Assembly: GCA_023228765.1 (NCBI GenBank)
Contig: JALOAM010000013.1
Coordinates: 1 to 32,301 of the forward strand
Reading direction: 5' to 3'
From: Dehalococcoidia bacterium
GTDB taxonomy: Bacteria > Chloroflexota > Dehalococcoidia > UBA2979
DNA: 32,301 nt
The stretch's first letter is position 1. Every line of letters begins with the position of its first letter. Positions 8,239 to 16,026 of this stretch are shown piece after piece. Both the position numbers and the translations under genes were made by a program. Below the pieces are notes generated by a model, which saw only the letters and a program-made list of their open reading frames with translations, made no database searches and was not told where the DNA came from.

Positions 8239-9096
8239 ATGTCACGAATCGCACGCGCGATGGGGACCAGCCGAGTCCCGATCCTGCTCGCCCTCATCCT
8301 CGGCGGAGCGACCTTCGTCGGGGTGCTGACCTGGCTGCCGACCGTGGCGGGCGACCAGCCCTCCGGAGCCGCCGAGGTCGAGACCGCGTCGGTGCTCGTC
8401 GCCGCGCACGACCTCGCTGCTGGCGCGCCCATCGAGGGCGACGCGGTCCGCGTGGTCGAGGTGCCGGCGACCTCGGTCGCCGCCAGCGCACTGACCGCGG
8501 TGGACCAGGCGGACGGCCGCATGCTCCGCTACCCGGTCGCAGCCGGTGAGCAGATCCTCGCCTCGAAGTTCGTGGACGCGGAGCAGCCGGCATCCTCCGG
8601 CCTCGCGTTCGTCATCCCGGACGGGATGCGCGCCGTCTCCGTCCCGCTCTCCGAAGTCTCGGGCGCGGGTGGCCTCATCGTCCCCGGCGACCGCGTCGAT
8701 GTCCTCGCGGCCGTCGATGCACGACGGCTCGAGGAGCAGCAGCGGCGCTCCCCCCTCGAGGGCGAGGGCCTCGGCGACTCGACGCGTGAGCAGGGCGCGG
8801 TGATCACGATCCTGCAGGACGCGCTGGTCCTCGCCATCGGTCAGTCGGTGAGCCCGGTCCCCGCCGTCACCCGCGACGCGGGCACGCAGCGCGCGGACGA
8901 CGCGGAGGCTCAGCCTGATGCTGCCTCCGTCACCCTGGCCGTCAGCCCGGAGCAGGCGCAGACGCTGTTCATGGCGGTGATGGAGGGCTCGATCGGCCTC
9001 GCACTCCGCCCGTTCGGCGAAACCCTGACTGCTCCTCTCGCCCCGGTCGTCGCGTTCAGCGCGACCACCGACACCCCGCAGGTGGCCTCGCGATGA
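8239..9096 (+). CDS. cpaB: Flp pilus assembly protein CpaB (RcpC)
   Basis: The 285-residue protein has an N-terminal membrane anchor (VPILLALILGGATFVGVL, about residues 13-30), a SAF domain (SVLVAAHDLAAGAPIEGD with the later YPVAAGEQILASKF) and an RcpC-like domain containing MRAVSVPLSEVSGAGGLIVPGDRVDVLA. CpaB usually sits with the outer-membrane secretin in diderms; here it occurs without one, as in monoderm Tad systems. The Ala-, Gln- and Asp-rich segment around residues 160-235 is a probable flexible linker. The ATG at 8239 is the first good start and its ribosome binding site is weak. Its stop overlaps the cpaE start (ATGA), so the two are coupled. Confidence 0.93.
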   Translation: MSRIARAMGTSRVPILLALILGGATFVGVLTWLPTVAGDQPSGAAEVETASVLVAAHDLAAGAPIEGDAVRVVEVPATSVAASALTAVDQADGRMLRYPVAAGEQILASKFVDAEQPASSGLAFVIPDGMRAVSVPLSEVSGAGGLIVPGDRVDVLAAVDARRLEEQQRRSPLEGEGLGDSTREQGAVITILQDALVLAIGQSVSPVPAVTRDAGTQRADDAEAQPDAASVTLAVSPEQAQTLFMAVMEGSIGLALRPFGETLTAPLAPVVAFSATTDTPQVASR

Positions 9097-10313
9097 CCCT
9101 CATGGCAGCCCCCGAAACTCACCCGGGTGCGACGACGCTGACCGCGCTCGTCGTGGACCCGAACCTGGACAGCCGCCTGGAGGCCGTCGTCGCCGCGAAG
9201 CGGGCCGGCATCGTCGTGGCCGCCGAGGCAGCCTACGGCGCGGAAGCCACGTTCCTCGCCGTGGAGCGAGAGCCCTCGGTCATCCTCCTCTCGCTGGAGG
9301 AGCCCCCGATGCGCGGACTCGCCACGGTCGAGGCGCTCCACCGCCAGAGCCCGCAGATCCCCGTGGTCGTCTACTCCTCCCAGGCGGATCCGACGTTCCT
9401 CCGTCGCGCGATGCGTGCCGGCGCTCGGGACTTCCTCGAGAAGCCCATGCGCGCTGACGACCTCGCCGAGGCGGTGCAGTCCGCCCTGGCGCAGGAGCGC
9501 ATGCGCGGCGAAGACGCGATCGAGGGACGCGAGGGTCGGGGCGGCCTGGGCACGATCGTCACGGTCGCCGGCGCAAAGGGCGGGATCGGCAAGAGCACCC
9601 TCGCGGTGAACCTCGCCATCGCCCTCCGCCAGCTCACGGGCCAGGAGGTCGCACTCGTCGATGCGGACGTCCAGTTCGGCGATGTGAGCGTGATGCTCGA
9701 CATCGAGCCGACGCCGGAGCGCTGCATCTCCTACCTCGGGCGCGGATCGATGGAGGTCACGCGCCAGGCCGTCGCGGAGTCCGTGATCCCCCACTCCAGC
9801 GGGGTGGACGTCCTCGGCGTGTTCCCGGAGCCGCAGGACTGGCGGGCCGTGGGCCCCGCGAGGATCGCGCGCATCGCGACCGCCCTCGCGGAGACGCACG
9901 AGTACGTCGTGGTCGACACACCGGGGACCATCAACGAGCTGGTCGCCGCCTCGATCTGCGAGGCGGACATCGTCCTCCTGGTGACCTCGCTCGAGATGTC
10001 GAGCATCAAGGACACCAAGACCGCCGTGCGCATCCTCCAGCTGCTGGAGGTGGACGCCGGCCGCATCCGTCTGGTGATCAACGACAGCACGGACGCCACC
10101 ACCGTGACGCCCTCCGACGTCGCGGAGGCGACCGGCCTGCGCGTCGCGCAGGTCATCCCGCACGACAAGCAGCTGGGCCGCAGCGTCCAGCGAGGCGTCC
10201 CGATCCTGCTGGAGCAGCCGAAGGGCCGCTTCCCGCAGTCGGTCCGCGAGGTCGCCGGCGCGATCGCGGGCGTGGCCACGCAACAGCCGCGCCGAGGCTT
10301 CCGGTTCCGCTAG
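9093..10313 (+). CDS. cpaE: CpaE (TadZ): pseudo-receiver plus ParA/MinD-type ATPase
   Basis: The 406-residue protein has an N-terminal receiver-like domain (about 15-130) and a ParA/MinD-type ATPase domain (about 150-395). The deviant Walker A loop is AKGGIGKST with Lys162 and Lys167; VALVDADVQFGDVSVML and YVVVDTPG supply the other ATPase motifs. CpaE proteins localise the Tad machine at a cell pole. The receiver keeps Asp22 and Lys117 (FLEKP), but the phospho-acceptor position is Ser67 (VILLSLEEPPMRG), so it cannot be phosphorylated in the usual way, as is common in CpaE. The ATG at 9093 overlaps the cpaB stop by 4 nt. cpaF follows 14 nt downstream. Confidence 0.95.
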   Translation: MTLMAAPETHPGATTLTALVVDPNLDSRLEAVVAAKRAGIVVAAEAAYGAEATFLAVEREPSVILLSLEEPPMRGLATVEALHRQSPQIPVVVYSSQADPTFLRRAMRAGARDFLEKPMRADDLAEAVQSALAQERMRGEDAIEGREGRGGLGTIVTVAGAKGGIGKSTLAVNLAIALRQLTGQEVALVDADVQFGDVSVMLDIEPTPERCISYLGRGSMEVTRQAVAESVIPHSSGVDVLGVFPEPQDWRAVGPARIARIATALAETHEYVVVDTPGTINELVAASICEADIVLLVTSLEMSSIKDTKTAVRILQLLEVDAGRIRLVINDSTDATTVTPSDVAEATGLRVAQVIPHDKQLGRSVQRGVPILLEQPKGRFPQSVREVAGAIAGVATQQPRRGFRFR

Positions 10314-10327
10314 CAGAAGAGGTCCTG

Positions 10328-11620
10328 ATGACGGTCGAACCCTATCCCATCACTCGCCGCTCGCTGGACGCCGACCTCGGACGGCGCGCCCTCGTCATGC
10401 ATGTCCACGACCAGATCATCCGCGAGCTCGACCTCCGCGCGCTCGAAGCGCTGCCCGAGGCATCGCGTCGCGCCCACCTCGAAGCGTCGATCTCCGCGGT
10501 CCTCGCGAGCGCGGGCGCGACGCCGCCGGGCGTGACGCGGCGCGACGTGATCGACGAGGTCACGAACGAGGTCCTCGGGCTGGGGCCGATCCAGGCGCTC
10601 CTCGACGACCCCGACGTCAGCGAAGTCATGGTCAACGCGCCGGACGAGGTCTACTACGAGCGGAACGGCGTCCTGCACGAGAGCGAATCGCGGTTCCGCG
10701 ACGCGGCGCACATCCAGCGGATCGCGGACCGCATCGTCGCGCCGCTGGGCCGGCGCCTCGATGAGACCTCGCCGATGGTGGACGCGCGACTGGCGGACGG
10801 CTCCCGCGTGAACGTGGTCCTCCCGCCGATCGCGGTGCACAGCCCCACGATCACGATCCGCAAGTTCCGGCACGACCGCTTCGACATGGCGGACCTCGTG
10901 CGTGTCGGCGCGCTGACCGAGGAGGCCGCGGCCTTCCTCAGCGAGAGCGTGCGGACGAAGGTGAACATCCTGATCTCGGGCGGCACCGGCAGCGGCAAGA
11001 CGACGCTGCTCAGCGCCCTCTCGGAGTCCATCCCAGAGTCCGAGCGCATCGTGACGATCGAGGACCCCGTGGAGATCCGGCTGCGCCAGCGCCACGTGGT
11101 GACGCTGGAGGCACGTCCTTCCGTCACGAACGCCCGCGTCGAGATCTCGCAGCGCGACCTGCTCCGCAACGCCCTCCGGATGCGGCCCGACCGCATCATC
11201 CTGGGCGAGGTCCGCGGCTCCGAGGCGTTCGACATGATGCAGGCGATGAACACCGGGCACGAGGGCTCCATGAGCACCGTGCACGCGAACTCGCCCCGGG
11301 ACGCCCTCTCGCGTGTCGAGAACATGGTGCTGATGGCGGGCTTCGAGCTGCCGATCGCCGCGATCCGTGAGCAGATCGCCTCGGCGCTGCACCTCGTGAT
11401 CCAGGTGTCGCGCCTGCCCGACGGCTCGCGGCGTGTCATGGCGATCTCGGAGGTGACGCACCTGGAGGGCTCCGTGGTGGGCCTGCAGGACATCTTCCAC
11501 TTCGAGCGAGGCCTGCCGGGCGAGGATGGCCGGATCAACGGCACCTTGCTCGCCACCGGTATCCGCCCCCGCTTCGCGGAGCGGTTCATGCCGGCCCCGA
11601 CCGCCGGCTGGGGGCTGTGA
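10328..11620 (+). CDS. cpaF: CpaF/TadA secretion ATPase
   Basis: The 430-residue hexameric ATPase drives Flp pilus assembly from the cytoplasmic face. An N-terminal domain (about 1-130) precedes the VirB11/GspE-type core: EVMVNAPDEVYYERNG, then Walker A GGTGSGKTTL with Lys224, the Asp box VTIEDPVEIRL, Walker B-region RIILGEVRGSEAFDMM, and the His box GHEGSMSTVHAN. All expected catalytic elements are present and the length is normal for TadA. The ATG at 10328 has AGAGG about 5 nt upstream. tadB begins within or directly after its stop codon. Confidence 0.97.
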   Translation: MTVEPYPITRRSLDADLGRRALVMHVHDQIIRELDLRALEALPEASRRAHLEASISAVLASAGATPPGVTRRDVIDEVTNEVLGLGPIQALLDDPDVSEVMVNAPDEVYYERNGVLHESESRFRDAAHIQRIADRIVAPLGRRLDETSPMVDARLADGSRVNVVLPPIAVHSPTITIRKFRHDRFDMADLVRVGALTEEAAAFLSESVRTKVNILISGGTGSGKTTLLSALSESIPESERIVTIEDPVEIRLRQRHVVTLEARPSVTNARVEISQRDLLRNALRMRPDRIILGEVRGSEAFDMMQAMNTGHEGSMSTVHANSPRDALSRVENMVLMAGFELPIAAIREQIASALHLVIQVSRLPDGSRRVMAISEVTHLEGSVVGLQDIFHFERGLPGEDGRINGTLLATGIRPRFAERFMPAPTAGWGL

Positions 11621-11622
11621 CC

Positions 11623-12627
11623 ATGGACTCCACCGTCATCACCATCGCAGCCGGCGCCGGGGTGAGCGTCCTCCTGCTCGTCGTCGCCGTGACGCGGCTC
11701 GCGCTGTCACAGGACATCCTCGTCCAGTCCCGCCTCGCCGCCCTCGAACGCGAGGGCGCGCCGGCCTCGGCGCCAGCGTCCGAGGCGATCCTGCGAGGCC
11801 GGAGCTCCGGCATCCTCCAGGTGGTCGACGGCGCGCTGCGCCGCTCCCTGGGCGCCGCGCCCCGGCTCCAGCTCGACCGCGCGGGCATCCGCATGAGCCT
11901 CGGCGACTTCTTCATGCTCCGCGCCGCCTTCGTCGTGGGATGCAGTGCCGTCGCCGGGTTCGCGGCGGCTGCCTCCGGGGCAGGCTCCGCCGACGGAGGG
12001 GTATCGCCACCGCTCGCCATCGGAATCGGCGCCATCGTGGGCCTCCTGCTTCCCGCGCTCTACCTCCGCGTGCGGATCGCCCGCCGCGCGAAGCAGACCG
12101 AACACCAGCTCGTGGAGCTGTGCGAGGTGATGAGCACGATGCTCTCCTCCGGGTTCGGCTACGTGCAGGCCCTCGGCGCGGCGGCGGACCAGATCGGCCG
12201 CCCGCTGGGTGAGGAGGTCGGGCGCTTCCTGGACGCGGTCCGCCTCGGCAGTGACTTCGACCGCGCCCTCGCGGAGACACGCGAGCGGGTCGACAGCCCG
12301 GACTTCGAGGTGATCGCGACGGCGCTGGAGGTGCAGCGCCGGACGGGTGGCAACCTCGCGGAGATCCTCCGCGGGGTCGGTCAGACCATCCGCGAGCGGC
12401 AGGCGTTCCAGCAGGAGCTCCGCGCCCTCACTTCGCGAGAGCGGTTCTCGGCGGTCATCGTCGCGGCCTTCCCGCTCCTGCTGGCCGTAGTGCTGACGGC
12501 GATGATGCCGGACGTCTTCGGACGGCTGATCACGGAGCCTACCGGCCGCATCGTCCTCGGCATCGCGTTGGTCATGGACCTGCTGGGCTACGCCTGCGCG
12601 CGCCGCCTGGCGAAGCTGGAGATGTAA
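11623..12627 (+). CDS. tadB: TadB, type II secretion F-domain platform protein
   Basis: The 334-residue inner-membrane protein has an N-terminal helix (ITIAAGAGVSVLLLVVAV), two helices around residues 93-150, a cytoplasmic type II secretion F domain (about 160-285, with LVELCEVMSTMLSSGFGYVQ and EVQRRTGGNLAEILRGV) and two C-terminal helices. TadB and TadC form the assembly platform on which CpaF works. A GTG at 11617 overlapping the cpaF stop would add two residues; I prefer the ATG at 11623, with GGGGCT upstream, but the difference is trivial. tadC starts 2 nt after its stop. Confidence 0.94.
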   Translation: MDSTVITIAAGAGVSVLLLVVAVTRLALSQDILVQSRLAALEREGAPASAPASEAILRGRSSGILQVVDGALRRSLGAAPRLQLDRAGIRMSLGDFFMLRAAFVVGCSAVAGFAAAASGAGSADGGVSPPLAIGIGAIVGLLLPALYLRVRIARRAKQTEHQLVELCEVMSTMLSSGFGYVQALGAAADQIGRPLGEEVGRFLDAVRLGSDFDRALAETRERVDSPDFEVIATALEVQRRTGGNLAEILRGVGQTIRERQAFQQELRALTSRERFSAVIVAAFPLLLAVVLTAMMPDVFGRLITEPTGRIVLGIALVMDLLGYACARRLAKLEM

Positions 12628-12629
12628 GC

Positions 12630-13520
12630 GTGGAAGTCATGCTGGCCGCTGGCGCGGCACTCACCATCGCCTTCCTCGTCGTCGGGATGCGCCTCGGCGC
12701 CCCCGACCGGCGAGCGCTCGCACGCATCGAGGGCCTCCGCGAGCACACGGAGTTCGGTCTCCCGGTCGCGACGCCGCTGGCGCGGCGGCCGAGGCTCGGG
12801 CACACCGCCGGCGGCGTCCTCCTGCGGCTCGTGCCGCCGAGGATGCTGCGCACCACGGAGTCCCTCCTCGAACGCGGCGGGGCGAGCACGACCGCCGGGC
12901 GGTTCCTCGCCACCTGGTCCGTGGTCAGCGTCGTCGCGATCGCGGGCGCCCTCCTGTGGGCCTCCGCCGCCCCGCGGGGCACGATGCCCCTGGCCGCGGC
13001 GGGTGGCGCGGTGCTGGCAATGGTCTACGGACCGTGGTTCCTCCTCCGCCGCCGGGCAGCCGCCCGGACGCGCGAGATCGACCGCGCGCTGCCGCAGGTG
13101 CTCGACCTGATCGTGACGAACATCGAGTGCGGCCTCGGGCTCCAGGCGGCCATGATGATGGTCGCCCAGAAGTTCGGCGGCCCGATCGCCCTCGAGTTCG
13201 CCCGCACCATGCGCGAGATCGCGGTCGGCGTGCCGCGCGAGGACGCCCTCAACGCCATGGCCCGCCGCACCGGCTCGACGGACGTCGCCGGGGTGGCGAG
13301 GGCGATCGCGCAGGCCGAGCGCTCCGGCGTCTCCGTCGGCGACATCCTCCGGGCCCGCGCTCGCGAGTTGCGGGAGCACCGCCGGCTCATCGCGCGGGAG
13401 CTCGCCAACAAGGTCCCCGTGAAGATGACCATCCCGATGGTGCTGTTCATCTTCCCCACGTTCTTCCTGCTCTTGCTGGCGCCGGTGGCGATGAACGCCG
13501 CCGAGGTGATGGGAGGCTAG
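12630..13520 (+). CDS. tadC: TadC, type II secretion F-domain platform protein
   Basis: The 296-residue protein has helices near the N-terminus (AAGAALTIAFLVVGM) and at about residues 90-135, then a type II secretion F domain (about 148-265, with LPQVLDLIVTNIECGLGLQ and AIAQAERSGVSVGDIL) and a C-terminal helix PMVLFIFPTFFLLLLAPV. It is the partner of TadB in the inner-membrane platform. The start is a GTG at 12630, with GGAG 8 nt upstream inside the end of tadB; an ATG at 12639 is an alternative. The DUF192 gene follows 2 nt after the stop. Confidence 0.94.
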   Translation: MEVMLAAGAALTIAFLVVGMRLGAPDRRALARIEGLREHTEFGLPVATPLARRPRLGHTAGGVLLRLVPPRMLRTTESLLERGGASTTAGRFLATWSVVSVVAIAGALLWASAAPRGTMPLAAAGGAVLAMVYGPWFLLRRRAAARTREIDRALPQVLDLIVTNIECGLGLQAAMMMVAQKFGGPIALEFARTMREIAVGVPREDALNAMARRTGSTDVAGVARAIAQAERSGVSVGDILRARARELREHRRLIARELANKVPVKMTIPMVLFIFPTFFLLLLAPVAMNAAEVMGG

Positions 13521-13522
13521 TG

Positions 13523-13876
13523 ATGGACACCCTGGTGCTCACGAAGGGCTCCGCGCGGTTCACGGTGGCCGTGGCCGGTTCCTCCCTCACCCGCGCGCGA
13601 GGACTCCTCGCGCGGCCGAGGCTGGAGCCGGGGCGCGGGCTGCTGATCCGGCCCTGCACGTCGGTACACACCTGCTTCATGCGCCAGTCCCTCGACCTAG
13701 TCGGGCTGAGCCGGTCCGAGGACGGGACCGCGGAGGTCACATGGCTCTCTCACGACGTACGACCGTGGCGCTTCCGCTGGGCGAGCCGCGGGACGCGCGA
13801 CATCCTGGAGTTGCCGGCCGGCGAGATTCAGCGCACGCGGCTGATGGTGGGCGACCGGCTGCACCTCGCGAACTAG
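13523..13876 (+). CDS. DUF192-family protein inside the Tad operon
   Basis: The 117-residue protein has the DUF192 (PF02643) pattern: RARGLLARPRLEPGRGLLI, a cysteine- and histidine-containing stretch (PCTSVHTCFMRQSLDLVGL, equivalent to the usual MWMKNT-like segment), and the ending ILELPAGEIQ with VGDRL. The function of the family is unknown; many members are exported, but this one has no signal peptide and should be cytoplasmic. The ATG at 13523 follows GGGAGG by 6 nt, the clearest ribosome binding site in this half of the operon. It sits 2 nt after tadC and overlaps the frame of the prepilin peptidase, so it is co-expressed with pilus genes. A pilus role is inferred from position only. Confidence 0.9.
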   Translation: MDTLVLTKGSARFTVAVAGSSLTRARGLLARPRLEPGRGLLIRPCTSVHTCFMRQSLDLVGLSRSEDGTAEVTWLSHDVRPWRFRWASRGTRDILELPAGEIQRTRLMVGDRLHLAN

Positions 13877-14403
13877 CGAGCGAGCGAGCGCGCGACCTTG
13901 CGGCCTCGGCCGTCGCGGGAATCATCCTCGCCGGCGTCACGTGGGGCCGCGAGGCCTCACCGTCCGCAGTCCTCGTCACCGGGCTGTTTGCCGCGGTGAT
14001 GGCCTACGTCGCCATCGTCGACCTCCGCACCCGACGCATCCCCAACGTCATCACGCTCCCCGGGATCGCACTCGCGATCGGCCTGGCCGCGACCGGCGGC
14101 ACCGAGGCACTGACCAGCGCCATCCTCGGCGCCGGGCTCGCCCTCCTGGTGACCGGCGTCATGTACGCCGCCGCCCGAGGCCAGTTCGGCATGGGAGACG
14201 TGAAGCTCGCGGGGCTGGGCGGTGCGGTCCTCGGCGTCGCCGCGGTGCCTGCCTACCTCGTGGTCGCGAGCCTGCTCGCAGCGGTCGCGGCCGTGGCCGT
14301 GCTCAGCCGCGGAGCGAACCGTCACGCGACGATCGCGTATGGGCCGTACCTCGCGGCGGCGGGGGTGATCTGCTGCTGCCTCGCCGGTCCCGTGGCCGGG
14401 TAG
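13741..14403 (+). CDS. cpaA: CpaA/TadV A24-type prepilin peptidase, start uncertain
   Basis: This membrane aspartyl protease should cut the leaders of Flp, TadE and perhaps TadG. Both catalytic aspartates are visible: VDLRTRRIPNVITLPG after the first helix, and the GxGD motif in FGMGDVKLAGLGG. Hydrophobic helices continue to the end. The start is a real problem. The first helix (AVLVTGLFAAVMAYVAIVD) needs a start upstream of 13984, but no ATG, GTG or TTG lies in frame between 13765 and 13996. Starting at the ATG at 13741 or GTG at 13765 overlaps the DUF192 gene by more than 100 nt and adds a low-complexity N-terminus. Starting at GTG 13996 or ATG 13999 gives about 135 residues, within the TadV size range, but leaves only about eight residues before the first catalytic Asp and has no ribosome binding site. 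I list the full open frame. Confidence 0.85.
   Translation: MALSRRTTVALPLGEPRDARHPGVAGRRDSAHAADGGRPAAPRELASERARDLAASAVAGIILAGVTWGREASPSAVLVTGLFAAVMAYVAIVDLRTRRIPNVITLPGIALAIGLAATGGTEALTSAILGAGLALLVTGVMYAAARGQFGMGDVKLAGLGGAVLGVAAVPAYLVVASLLAAVAAVAVLSRGANRHATIAYGPYLAAAGVICCCLAGPVAG
13875..13890. repeat. (AGCG)4 tetranucleotide repeat
   Basis: Four perfect AGCG units begin inside the stop codon of the DUF192 gene and lie in the uncertain N-terminal part of the prepilin peptidase frame. A change of one unit would shift the reading frame of any start placed upstream. Four units is short for a classical phase-variation tract. Confidence 0.6.
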
Positions 14404-14586
14404 GCCTCGGCGGGCCGAGCGAGATGAGCCAACGGACGCCGCTCGCTCCTCCGTACTGGGCGCGAGGCTCCAGCCGCAGGACTTAACGCAATCTCTACTC
14501 ACGCACCGCGTGGCGCGGGGCGTTCAGTGCCGATGCTCTCTGCATTCAGTCAGTCCATCGGTTGCCGACATCGTTGGGAGGCCTCC
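14404..14586. other. gap after the pilus operon with a weak hairpin
   Basis: No gene is seen in these 183 nt. CTCGGC-GG-GCCGAG at 14406-14419, directly after the peptidase stop, is a GC hairpin with no T-run and may end or slow the pilus transcript. I see no convincing promoter for the next gene, so it may be read from the operon or from an unrecognised promoter. Confidence 0.35.
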
Positions 14587-15051
14587 ATGACCTCGCCGGC
14601 TGCGATCTCTCCCCTCCGGACCCCGGCCAGACGAGCGCTGATCGTCGACGACGACGTCGAGGATGCTCGCATCGTCGCGGACACCCTGGCGCACGAGTAC
14701 GAACCTCGGATTATGTCGCTAGAGGCGGCCCTGCGCCGGTTCTATGACGTCAACCCGCAGATCCTGCTCGTCGAACGCTGGATCCGAGACCCTGACCAGG
14801 CGCTTCGGTTCGTCCGCAATGTCCGAGCAGCACGCTCCGACCTGGGCATCCTCTTCACCTCGCGGAGGCCGATGACGCTCGCCGAGCGGGTCGAGTGCTG
14901 GGACGCTGATGCGGACGGCTGGATCATGAAGCCGTTCCACCCGAGCGAGCTGGCCGCCGGCGTCAGCCGCCTCGTGCGGCGCGGTGGCAACAACGCGGGC
15001 CTCCACCCACCGGTCGAGGGCACCCACCACCGGCACGCCGCCGCGAGCTGA
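14587..15051 (+). CDS. stand-alone receiver-like protein with Glu at the phospho-site
   Basis: The 154-residue protein is one response-regulator receiver fold with no output domain. It keeps the acidic pocket (IVDDD, Asp21-23), Thr91 (ILFTSRR) and Lys115 (WIMKPFHP). The phospho-acceptor aspartate is replaced by Glu63 (ILLVERWIRDPD); alignment by hand to CheY places this Glu at Asp57, with the following Asp at the same +7 distance. Glu here often mimics the phosphorylated state. The ATG at 14587 follows GGGAGG by 5 nt, which rules out the longer frame from 14527. Its position right after the pilus operon suggests, without proving, a link to pilus control. The last 20 residues are His- and Pro-rich and probably disordered. 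Confidence 0.85.
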   Translation: MTSPAAISPLRTPARRALIVDDDVEDARIVADTLAHEYEPRIMSLEAALRRFYDVNPQILLVERWIRDPDQALRFVRNVRAARSDLGILFTSRRPMTLAERVECWDADADGWIMKPFHPSELAAGVSRLVRRGGNNAGLHPPVEGTHHRHAAAS

Positions 15052-15121
15052 CCGAGGCGACACGCGACGCACCCCTCGCTCGCGACGGTCCAGCGCCGCA
15101 CGAACTCGCAGCCCGGCGGCG

Positions 15122-15958
15122 TCACTCCACGGCGAGCTGTTCGAGGCGGTCCGCGAGGCGACCGGCGCCGACCTCGCGGAGACGCTCGGCGCCGGCACGC
15201 CAGTCGGGCGGACCGGGCGGGAGGGCCACCGGCACGTCGGGGCGCATGCGCACGACCTCGCGGAAGCTCAGCAGGAGCTCTGCCTCCCCCGGCCGTACGC
15301 CGGCCTCCAGGACGCCATCGAGCGTGCCGTGGCGCAGGAGGAGCGCGGCGGCCGACTTCGGACCGATGCCACGCGCGCCCGGGATGCGGTCCGAGCTGTC
15401 ACCCGCCAGGGCCTTGAAGTCCGGCACCTGCTCCGGCAGCACGCCCATCCGCTCGACCACCTCGGGCGGTCCGATCCGGTCCATCTCCCGTACGCCGCGC
15501 CGAGGTGAAAGCACGGTCACGTCGTCCGAGACCAACTGGTAGGAGTCACGGTCGTTCGTGAGCAGCAGGCAGGTCCCGCCCGCAGCGACCTCCGCCGCCG
15601 CCGCGGCTGCCATGAGGTCGTCAGCCTCGTAGCCCTCCGCCTTCGCGACGCCGAAAGCGAACGCGGCGCACACCTCGGGCAGCGCGTCGAGCTGCTCGAC
15701 GATCTCGGGGTCGAAGACGCGGCCCTCCTGGTACGACGGCCACAGCCGGTGGCGGTAGGTCGGTACGCCGAGGGTGTCCCACGCGACGAAGATCGCGCGA
15801 GGCGTCTCCGTGCTCCACACGTTCGAGAGCATCCCGAAGAAGCCGGTGATGGCGTTGATCGGGTGGCCGTCGGCGTTCTTCACGGACTTCGGCGTGGAGT
15901 GGTACGCGCGATGGGTCAGGTTGTCGCCGTCGACGATGAGGAGCGGTCGCTGGTCCAT
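15122..15958 (-). CDS. stand-alone 5'-3' exonuclease (FEN / PolA N-domain family)
   Basis: The 278-residue protein matches the 5' nuclease domain of DNA polymerase I. Metal-binding acids are visible: Asp10 and Asp12 (LLIVDGDNLTHRAYH), Asp61 (FVAWD), Glu111, Asp113 and Asp114 (EGYEADDLM), Asp136 and Asp138 (LLTNDRDSYQL), and Asp187 and Asp190 (GDSSDRIPG). The helix-hairpin-helix GARGIGPKSAAALL binds DNA. No polymerase domain follows, so this is a separate flap nuclease that could remove RNA primers or act in repair. The ATG at 15958 is the natural start. It lies 68 nt downstream of the next minus-strand gene and may be read with it. Confidence 0.94.
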   Translation of the reverse strand: MDQRPLLIVDGDNLTHRAYHSTPKSVKNADGHPINAITGFFGMLSNVWSTETPRAIFVAWDTLGVPTYRHRLWPSYQEGRVFDPEIVEQLDALPEVCAAFAFGVAKAEGYEADDLMAAAAAAEVAAGGTCLLLTNDRDSYQLVSDDVTVLSPRRGVREMDRIGPPEVVERMGVLPEQVPDFKALAGDSSDRIPGARGIGPKSAAALLLRHGTLDGVLEAGVRPGEAELLLSFREVVRMRPDVPVALPPGPPDWRAGAERLREVGAGRLADRLEQLAVE

Positions 15959-16026
15959 CGGCCGAGTATTCCACGCCTCGACGCTTCGGGGCGCTCGGCT
16001 TCCCTCGGTATCCGACCGCCGAGCGG

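Noticed and set aside
8910..10283. Long minus-strand frame opposite cpaB and cpaE
   Set aside because: It overlaps two well-supported Tad genes and its product is a low-complexity shadow.
13875..13890. Proven phase variation at the (AGCG)4 repeat
   Set aside because: Four units is too short to assert slippage; kept only as part of the start-site question.
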